A stretch of DNA of 64,000 nucleotides. It comes from Panax quinquefolius. Lineage: Eukaryota; Streptophyta; Magnoliopsida; Apiales; Araliaceae. Position 1 is the stretch's first letter, and each line of letters begins with the position of its first letter. The stretch covers positions 122,845,573 to 122,909,572 of the forward strand of contig CM035168.1 of the NCBI GenBank assembly GCA_020205615.1, given 5' to 3'. The notes under the pieces were generated by a model. The model was not told where the DNA came from. It searched no databases and was given only the letters and a program-made list of their open reading frames with translations. Of the stretch, positions 55,148-64,000 are shown one piece after another. Both the position numbers and the translations under genes were made by a program.

Positions 55148-55970
55148 TATTTCAAGCTGCAAATAAATAATAAAGCATCAGACTTCTAAATATTGATTAA
55201 AGTCTAATTCAAGCAGAATGATGGAGCACATGTTATAGATAAATAACTATTACATATATGTTGTGTTTTTGTGAGACTTGGAATATAAATTTATTAAAGC
55301 ACAGTTAAAACTTCATATGTATTAAATAATGCTTGTCCGTGCTTAATAAAAACGTCCATAAGCATAACTAAATTGAGTCCGTTCCATTAGTTCTCAAAAA
55401 GAAACTGAAAAGGCAAAAAAAAGTATAAACACAGGAGTAAAATAAAATTATTTTCTTCTGTTTCATTTACTCTTACCTAGAAACCAAAAGGAATTAACAG
55501 GTATAAAAATTACAGATCTGTCAAACTCAGCGATTAAGTATTATAAACTACACGATATTCATTAAAATAACAATAATTTCAAAAAAAAAAACGAGCGGCT
55601 CAAATATAAAAATCCTGCTGCACTACTCACTAAGTAATAACAATCGTGTTCAATAAACACAGGAATATGAATTCGTGTACTTTATAAATTGTACGGACTA
55701 TAAAAATGCATAAAAAATCGACAAATACAGTAGCCAATCGAGCAAAATAGCACATGAAATACGCAGCATATAGAGTAAATTTGACGATCTATGACTCAAA
55801 AACCAAATTCAAAACATAACTGAGACGATTCCAGGATCAAAAAGAGCTCCGTCGGTTGAGAAAGAGGTTCTCAGATCTACAGGATAAAAAAATTAGCGTA
55901 AGAATGAAGGCAAAAAAGGAAATAAATAGAGAGAGGGGGAGATGTAGAGAGATAAACCTTATGTCTTCCC
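55148..55970 (-). other. Leader intron and probable noncoding first exon of the pyrophosphatase gene
   Basis: The acceptor CAG at 55157-55159 directly precedes CTTGAAATAATG. A pyrimidine-rich leader (minus strand TCTCTCTACATCTCCCCCTC, near 55925-55960) is a plausible 5' untranslated exon. The donor site was not fixed. Confidence 0.45.
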
Positions 55971-57362
55971 GCTCTGTTTTCCTTTATTTTCCATACACAA
56001 TAAAAAAAATTATTAAATCCACAAAAAAAAATATTTTTTTCACTATAAATTTTATATTTTCACCCGTCATCATTGTATAACACTTTTATTATAAAAATAA
56101 TAAAAAAATATTATCCATTTAACAATTCTCTAAAAAAAAAATTAGGCTTCTCTTTCTGAAATTGAATGCTGTATCGATTATGCGTGGACCCAGGTTGTCA
56201 AATCTTTATATACGCGTTCAAATCTCATTGGCTCAATTTCCGGACAGACACAGACGGAAATCCAATCTGCCATGCGCTTCAGTTTTCTCGTTAGTTAGTT
56301 GCGTTATCGTAAAGCAAAGCGATTACTGTCACTTGGGCTTAATGGATCGGGTTTAAAATCGTCCAAGTTCAATCAATTCTAATTTTAATTAGTTTGGGTT
56401 CAGTCTATTTGGACTAGTAATACAATACGTTGTTCAAGCTCAACTTATATAGAATCACGAGTATCAAATTTATTTTCGGACAAGTCCAAATAAATTAATA
56501 AAATTAATAAGCTACAAATAAATAATACAACTCATTATTTAAACGATACTAACTTATTTTGACAATCTATTTATAAAAATTAAAATCTTTACAATTCATA
56601 AGATCAAATATCATCAAAAAAATAAATAAGTAGTTTGAACTCAAAGCATTCATGCTAATAATATATCTCCATATTATTTAGAATAATTAAAATGACAAAA
56701 TATTAAAAAATATTAACTTTAAATAAAACATGTTACTTAAATTTTAGTTAATGACAATAATATATATATATATATATATTATAAATTGAGTGTGTAAAAT
56801 ATATAATAATTGATATAAATAGTTTATATATTTAGCAATATATTTCAATCGGGCCTATCTTGACAATTCGAGTTTCTGAGTAATATTAAAATAAGAATTT
56901 AAATAAATAAAATTCTTATTATGTTATATATGGCGTGAATTGTATTGCATAATAAATGTTGTGCAATATATAGAATATTAATATTAATTGATTATTATAA
57001 TTGTTGAAAACAATTTATTAAAAAAAAAAAGGAAGAAGGAAATGAGCAAATATATATTATATATATTTGTTTTGATAGAAAAAATAAATTGTGGTATAAC
57101 AATTTATTTGGATATATTATTATATATCTATCATTTAAAATAAATTGTGGAAAAATAATTTATTTAAAGAAAAAGGAGATAGTTATAATTTGATGATGCA
57201 AAATTATTGTATTCATTAAATAATTAAATTAAAATAATTTAATATGATATATTTTTAGTATTAAAGGTGATTGTTTGTCGAGAGATAAATATTGTATGAA
57301 AATAAATTGTTGAAGACAATTTATAAAAAGAAAAGGAAATAATTGAGTATATGATATTATTA
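55971..57362. other. AT-rich intergenic DNA
   Basis: No gene is recognised. It holds a (TA)n run near 56761-56780 and degenerate interspersed-repeat-like sequence at 56380-56880. The ORF at 56162-56356 shows no family signature. Confidence 0.45.
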
Positions 57363-57364
57363 TA

Positions 57365-57674
57365 TACTCCATCCGATCCGTCCCATGATTAAAGTCCTTA
57401 TTACTATTTTGGGTAGTCCTATGTTAAATGTCCACTTTTCTTTAATAACCAAACTTTTACACATTTTTTTCTATTATGCCGGTAGCATTAAATATCTCAT
57501 ACTGTTCTTATTCTAATTCTCTCTCCATATTTAATAAGTATAGAGAAAATATTTTGAATAGTTAGAAAGTCACCCTTTCACCTATATTGAAAATAATTAA
57601 TGACATATTATTATGGACAATATTCTTAATATGTGTGAAAAGTTCAACAAGACTTTTATCTTCGACGGAGGGAG
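57365..57674. mobile_element. Stowaway-like MITE
   Basis: The 310-base element starts CTCCATCCGATCCGTCCCAT and ends CGACGGAGGGAG, between TA dinucleotides (57363-57364, 57675-57676). Subterminal GATTAAAGTCC and AAGACTTTTATC continue the inverted repeat. No coding capacity. Confidence 0.82.
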
Positions 57675-58259
57675 TATTAGATTTTATAAATTGCAGGAAA
57701 GCAATTGTTTGAAAGGAAAAAAATTTGGGTATGTATTAAAATAATTTATATAATTATTTTAATATATACTAGTGGATTTAGTACATTAAATAAACTAGTG
57801 TGTGAATTCCATTTTAGTGGAGAAAATAAGTAATTATTTAAAATGTATTTATTTGTAATATATTAGGTAATATGTAATATAGGTGATAATATTACATTAT
57901 GGGTATAAGATATATAGCATATGAAATCAAGAATATTGCATCAGTTTTGTATGGAGCAAGAATATGTAGGGAACAAGAAATCAATTTTCTATAAAACGAA
58001 ACTACAGGCTTTCCAATTCTCCTGTTCATCTCACTTCTATGTTGTCCAAATTACAGAAGAAGTCGATAGGAAACAATATCAATCAATTGATTGGATATAA
58101 ATCCTAATTGAAGTAAAATCTAGCTAAGGAAGGATCTCAGGTGATATTATCCATCTCTTGTTATAGATATAAGTTAAATAAAACATCTCTTGTTATCCAT
58201 CTCAGGTGTCTGTAAATTGATTGGAATTGATTTCCATGAGAAATCTGGACTCAGTTATA

Positions 58260-58796
58260 TATTGAAGAATTATAGAACAAGAGTCTTAGAGCTATACCCA
58301 CAAGCTATTTGATAAAATGCACAAATATGAATATTTTTTTGTAAAAATCTTGGAAAGGATTCAATTGATTGATAATAACGGTACTTTGAAGTTTGAAAAA
58401 GAAGTAAAAGCTTGGTTTCAGTTATCTGGAATTTGTACATAGCTGTTAAATAGAAAACTAGATGATTTGGTGAATAAAATTTGAGTTTTGCAGAAAACAG
58501 AGGCAGACATTTGCCTCTGCCGAAATGGCGCGGCCGCACCCTGCTGTGCTGCAGTCTTTGAAAAATTTATGGTTTTGTTAAAGGAACTTGATAACGTTAT
58601 ATAGAAGCCTAACATACTTCTAAACACCTACGTGATGTGTCTACTTAGGTGTTGGGAGTCCTCTAGCAAGATAGAGGTTATGAAGTGTGTTCAAATATTT
58701 TCAAATACGAATTTAACGCATGAATAATGAGGCCTGACATATCTTAAGCCTCGGAACAAGTGTATTAGAGTCTCGTATACCGTCATAAGTGATTTA
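58260..58796. repeat. Repeat fragment sharing a GC-rich motif with the next LTR
   Basis: The motif GGCGCGGCCGCACC followed by CTGTGCTGCAG (58517-58553) recurs in the adjacent LTR-like unit at about 59041-59072. The two contexts are in the same orientation but otherwise diverged, so this may be part of another copy of the same repeat family. Confidence 0.4.
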
Positions 58797-60272
58797 TGTA
58801 ATGCCCAGCTCAGCCAAAAAAGGAAATGAACTAATTAAGTCTAAGTTGTTAAGAGAGTTCAAATATAGTACTAATTTGGATTCAATGGGTCCTAAACCTG
58901 GTTTAAGACCTCCATGACATGTGGTTGTATATATATTGAGTTGATAGCTAGGGTATCCTAACATGATAAGGGAATGAGTAAAACAAGAAAAACTCAGAGT
59001 TTTGCCTCAGCAGGAGTAGCGCGGCCGTGCCACTCCTGTGCTAAACTGTAGCGCGGCCGCGTCGTGCTGCAGAGTTACCAAGATATTTTATTTGTTATCT
59101 AAACCCTGAAACTTATGTAATTAAGTTTCTTATGAAGTAATGCATGAGTTTTTTTATAATATTTTGGTTATTTGAGTATTGAATGACCATGACAAGCAAT
59201 GATTTCTGAAAATTCGTAAGTAAATCGAATATTATAGAATGCAAATTTTGGATGTTTGTTAAAAGAACCCTGAGGTATTTATACAAGGCCTCTTGAGTGG
59301 TAAGGCATGAAAAATATAATGATTAGCTTAACTAGGTATAGAAAAGGATTGATAAGAGAATTTAATCAAAATGAAAGATCGGTTAGAGATTATCAATTGA
59401 AACCAGTATTACGAAAGATTAAGATAAACTCAAGGTAATCTAATTGATTTCATTAATTAAGATTATAACTGATGTGCCTATATATAAATTGTGTTGGTGT
59501 AGATTACATGAAGCACGAATATTTATATTTGAAATTTTTGCGACAAGGAAGTCTTAAAGTCAATTTCTGACTAAGTTGATTGAGTTATGAAACTCAATTT
59601 TTATATAATATGTGAAGCACAACATGTATGATATGTATAGTAAAATGGTTAGGATATATAAACTGAAATTATGTGTTATGTAATTCATGAAAACTGTTAG
59701 ATTTATTGAGCTGTCAAACTCAATTTTGTAAAAAAAAAGTAAAAGAAAATTTAGGTTAAAGATACAATGTGATATTACTTGCTATCTGGACAATAAGGAT
59801 AAGAAGATTTGCAAGAGATTATTTTTTCCTTTATTTGAAAACTATATTGGATCATGATAATGATTCTTGATATGTGTAACTGATAAGTATGTACCGTTTG
59901 AAATGTTCAATGGATAAAAAATATGTTTGTTCTGAAATGTGAATGTATGGTGTTGATTATTTTGAAAAGTAAAATCACATAATGATGATATTATGAAAGA
60001 AAATATATGAATTGAGGAATGAGTTCTATTATTCATATCATAAGAATAATTATTAAATAAATATGATTATGAAATATGTAATCGTAAATGTTGCGATTCA
60101 GGGAACGAAAGATAGAAAGAAGGATAGGAAAATTTTAAATTATCCACATTTTTAGATACGTTAACATCGAATGATGATGTAAAGCTAGTACATGATAGTT
60201 GTTAACGCACAAAGTCATAATTAAATTAGTTCTAATTTAGATTAAGTTGGTTCCGATTTTTGGGTCGTTACA
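58797..60272 (+). mobile_element. Possible solo LTR (gypsy type)
   Basis: The unit starts TGTAATGCCCAGC and ends GGGTCGTTACA, complementary-style termini often seen in plant gypsy LTRs, with a length of 1476 bases. It contains two GCGCGGCC islands at about 59020-59072. The five flanking bases differ (ATTTA at the left, CCTAT at the right), so no target duplication supports it. The boundaries are inferred from the termini alone. Confidence 0.45.
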
Positions 60273-61390
60273 CCTATAATAGGTCGAATGGCTTATTGAC
60301 CAAACTCGACCCAAAATTTATTTTTGGACTAATTTTTTTCTCAAATTCTCACTTTCAAGTTAAATTCGAGCGAACTTTTAACAAAGCCAAAGATCGGATC
60401 GGATTTCGGGGTTCACCAGAGTCCTAACAGCGAAGGTGGGAAGTTGAAGTCTAACGCTCTGTTTCTGAGCTTTAAAATGAATAGAAAAAAAAAGAAATTA
60501 ATGGAAAATTCAAATTTTCTTTCTAATTCTTATGTTTTCGAGTTTTTTAATAAACGGAAAAGAATAGAAATGAATAGAAAATTTGGTCACTTTTCTCGCC
60601 AAAATTTTCCGTCCAAAATTGACCTGATTTGGACGGAAAAGAAATTGGAATAAGTAATATTTTTATAATTCTTATATTATCCTTAACTTTTAATATAATA
60701 AATTTTAAATTATAACTCATGTCTTCAATTTTAAATTTTCTATCATTTTCTATTAAAAACTCAGAAACAACACAAAAGAAAATTTCAAATTTTCTATTAT
60801 TTTATTTTATTTTTTATTCTTTTATTTTCTGTTTAAAACTCAGAAACAGAGTTTAAATTTTTAGGCAGGGGTCTAACTAAGGTATTAGTTATTAACCTTC
60901 TCGGTAAGTTATAACGTTATTGAATGTAATTATTAGTATAAAATATTAATTAATTATATGTATACACCTTATTTTATATTTATATTTTGTTATCATAAAT
61001 TCATAATTATATTGTTACTTTATCAAGTTACATAGGCGAATGGAGCTAATGTTATTTTCTTTTCACAATAAATTTCATAAAGTTAGAGGAATAAATGGGA
61101 AGATATACAAATTTAAAAAGTTAAAATAATAATATAACAAAACTTTTAAGAATAAAATACGGAAAAAAATTATGACCAAGTTTGATATCAGCTGTTACGA
61201 CGGCTTTATAGTATAGATTGTGACTCTTATTTGCACTCAAAGAAAAAAGGTTTAATATTTATTTTTTAAAGTTTATTTACGAATTATAGGATATTAAATT
61301 CGTATAATAAATTTAAATTTTTCAAAAAATAAGTTTTATAACTAGTACTACTTTAAATTTAAAATAGTTAAGTAAGGATTGTATTATCTA
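60273..61390. other. AT-rich intergenic DNA
   Basis: No gene is recognised. TCTGTTTCTGAG at 60460 and its complement CTCAGAAACAGAG near 60839-60851 are about 380 bases apart and may be the ends of another short inverted-repeat element (roughly 60456-60856), but no target duplication was established. Confidence 0.4.
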
Positions 61391-62825
61391 AGAGGGTGTA
61401 TTCAATTAAGATTTTTAAAGACTTTTAAAGATTTTAAAAGTTTGGTTGTATTCAATCAAGAGCATTTAAATAGTTTATAAAAGTTTAGTGGTATTCAATT
61501 CAACTTTTTTAATGTCTTTAAAAAAGTTATGGGGTATTGAATTAAGATTTTTACAAAATCTATAAAAGTATTTTAGTATTCAAAAAAAGTCATGACTTTT
61601 TTGATTTGATTAAATGGTAGAGTTTGATGAGACTTTAGAAGAAGAATTATAACTATCAACCCATATCCAAAATCTGACCTCATCTCTAAAGATTTCTAAA
61701 AAAGACTTCATATCTCATCTTAATAAACTAAATAAATTTAAAATACAATTCACATGAATCCAATATTTCTAATTATTTTATAATCTATAATAATTAATAC
61801 TTACATTGTACCCACAAAAATATAACATTTATTTTGTTTTTGTAGTCAACGTACAAAATTCAAAATTTTAAATTTTAATTTATTTATTATTTAATAATAA
61901 AACAAGGTTATTATTTCAAAATAAAAATAAATACACAATATTTATAATTTTATAATTTCGTAAATTAACTTAATCAGAGTTAAATAAAGAAAAAAAAAAG
62001 TGAGAGAGAGGAAAAGTAATTTATATAGAGTACGTACTTTATAGTGATATATAGTTGTATAAAATATATAAGTTCTTCAAGCTTTTTATCATCATTTTAT
62101 TATATGTTACATTACTAAACTAAAAATTTATTAAAAGAATATAAATAAAAAATATTTTTTATTTGAAAAATAACTTGCTATTTTAAAATATATACGAAAC
62201 AAGTATATATTATTTTTATTTGTAAATTTTGATACTAAGGCGAGTAATATTCAAATATTTGAATGGAAATCGATATATATTGCAAATGTTTATACTAATT
62301 TTTTAATTCTTTGATTCACGTAAATAAGTATTGATGACAACTTTTGTAGATTTGGAATGAAAAACAATAATTCCAAACAAGCGTCGCATATGCATAAAGT
62401 ATATATAATTCAAAGAAAAGTGAAACTTTAATTTTTGTATTAACGTCTTGAGTTTCTAAAGTTTTATTGGTATCCAAAAGTATCCAAATGTATTATGAAA
62501 TAAGTAGAATAATATGAACGCTTTCAACATATATAAAATCTCATGCCACAATAATATAATAAGATTCTAGTTCATGAAAAAGAGGAGATGTTGTACACGT
62601 GAAATTTAATTAACAATTAATATAAGTTCTGAAAATATATTAAGTATCTGAAAAGTCTATCACAGTTTTGATAAAAAGTTTATAAAAGTCTATTACTTAT
62701 TTCATAGTCTATAAAAGTCATTTTAAAAAAGTCTTTAAAATTTTTGAAAGTCATTAAAATTTTATAAATTTTACAAAAGTATGTCACTTAATTTTTTTTT
62801 TTAAATCTTAATTGAATACACCTCT
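61391..62825. mobile_element. Nonautonomous inverted-repeat DNA transposon
   Basis: The left end AGAGGGTGTATTCAATTAAG and the right end, read in reverse (AGAGGTGTATTCAATTAAGA), form a terminal inverted repeat of over 20 bases with one indel. The left subterminal part repeats the same word several times (GTATTCAATCAAG, GTATTCAATTCAAC, GTATTGAATTAAG). The 1.4-kb body has no credible ORF. A clear target duplication was not found, so the superfamily is undecided. Confidence 0.65.
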
Positions 62826-63044
62826 ATAAATAAAATAATAAAGATTTTGAATTCAACTCTTTATTTTGTTTGTTTCTTTTTGTATAACTTGACTTGAAGT
62901 GAAAATGAGTTGTCCGGAGATAACGTGAGTGATCCACTCTCAAATGCTATACAGCCTTTTCTGGTCTAGTGAATATTCTTTTTGGCACCTATAATATCCT
63001 ATTTTACTGACTATGTCATAATTCATAAATTAACTTCTTTAATA

Positions 63045-63302
63045 CTCTTTCCCTTCCAAATTAATTATTAAGTTTTGACTTTTTAAAGTCAAATTAACCA
63101 TTTTTAAAATTTATATTTTTACTATTTTTACTAAAATATAGGTGAAGAGATTATAACCAAAAAAAAGTATATACAATTTATTACTAATTCTAATTTTTAT
63201 AATTTTAGAAATATATTTATATATGCTTAATTATTAATTCTAAAAATAGTCAATTTGACTTTAAAAAGTCAAAACTGAACAATTAATTTGGGACGGAGGG
63301 AG
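63045..63302. mobile_element. Stowaway-like MITE with long inverted repeat
   Basis: The 258-base element starts CTCTTTCCCTTCCAAATTAA and ends TTAATTTGGGACGGAGGGAG between TA dinucleotides (63043-63044, 63303-63304). The arms pair for more than 50 bases, including GTTTTGACTTTTTAAAGTCA against its complement, so transcripts would form a strong hairpin. Confidence 0.85.
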
Positions 63303-63304
63303 TA

Positions 63305-64000
63305 CGTGCTTTTTTCAGAACAATATGAATTACACCCAATACGTGATTATTTTATGGGTTATATTTATATATACAGAATAATATGTAGTATATTATTGTC
63401 TATAACGATAGTTTTTTTGGGTTATAGAATAAATCGACATAAAGGTAAGGAATAGTTATAGCGACAGTGAGCCATAAATGCGATCAAGCATTTTTTTTTC
63501 CTATTTTATAATAGGCATGAATATAAATTAATACTCTGAACTCAGTTTGGAGATTGTCTTCTCAATTTTTTAAATTAGAAAATTAAATTTTTAATTTTTT
63601 TTTTCACTGTGGAATGTATTAAAAAGAATAAATATAAGACCATTATTAATTTTACTTTAAAAAATTGTCATTAAATTTACTTTAAAAATTAAATTTTCTA
63701 AAAAATTAATAATTTACCAGAAGGGTAAATTATTATTAAATTTACTTTAAAAATTAATAATGGTTTTATATTAAAATTATAATAATAATAATTTACTTTA
63801 AAATTAATAATGGTTCTATATTTACCTTTTTAAAAAAAATTAATTAATTAAATGTTAAAATGAAACTAAATTTTACACAAGTATTTTTTAGTCACGTGTC
63901 GCTGTCATGTTATCAATTTTTTGATGCGACACTATCAATTAGACGTAATCACAAAAAATTAACAGTTTAATCTCCTAATGGAAAAATTGGGAAGACAATC
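63305..64000. other. AT-rich intergenic DNA to the window end
   Basis: No gene is recognised. The phrase TTTACTTTAAAAATTAATAATGG recurs with variation at about 63660-63800, a short diffuse repeat. Confidence 0.45.

Noticed and set aside
58797..60272. Calling this a confirmed solo LTR
   Set aside because: The flanking five bases do not match, so it is kept only as a possible LTR.

Overview
The window looks like nuclear DNA of a flowering plant, probably a dicot. It has split genes with GT-AG introns, a plant-type histone H2A.W and H2B, a plant soluble inorganic pyrophosphatase, AT-rich intergenic DNA, Ty3/gypsy retrotransposons with target-site duplications (TSDs), Stowaway-like MITEs, and remnants of FAR1/MULE and plant-mobile-domain (PMD) genes. 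A 100-N gap at 49623-49722 shows it is a scaffolded assembly.

Layout. 1-16 kb is a stack of long-LTR gypsy sequence: reverse-strand LTR pieces, then an element at 3898-13028 bounded by a 5-bp TSD (GGTTA) but with a shortened, broken interior (chromovirus, Tekay/Del-like), then a solo LTR at 13538-15986 (TSD GTAAA). The H2A.W gene follows at 17.6-18.5 kb. 20.3-33.7 kb is one large reverse-strand Tat-lineage-like gypsy element (TSD CTAAC). One of its LTRs is split by a nested solo LTR (TSD CAAGT). It carries, on the opposite strand to gag-pol, an apparently spliced ORF with a gypsy-type transposon domain and a coiled coil. Histone H2B is at 35.1 kb. 37-40.5 kb is a cluster of short elements (a SINE-like repeat, a hAT-like MITE with perfect TSD, two Stowaway-like elements). 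An unrecognised plant gene of 202 codons lies at 40587-41195 (minus). 42-46.4 kb holds a decayed FAR1/MULE-type gene between SINE-like repeats. 47.5-48.7 kb is a PMD pseudogene cut by a gypsy LTR that runs into the N gap. 51.9-55.2 kb is a complete pyrophosphatase gene (minus, eight coding exons, one GC-AG intron). 56-64 kb is AT-rich intergenic DNA with two MITEs, a possible LTR and a nonautonomous inverted-repeat transposon.

Four protein genes appear functional: H2A.W, H2B, the 202-codon gene and the pyrophosphatase. Two are core histones and one hydrolyses pyrophosphate; they show no operon-like linkage. The rest is mobile DNA.

The most important general observation is technical or epigenetic. 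Between LTR copies that should be nearly identical, long stretches match exactly while differences pile up at CAG/CTG, often as CTG or CAG replaced by CG. The host genes do not show this. It looks like base-calling error at CHG-methylated cytosines, and it means that many broken frames in the transposons may not be real.
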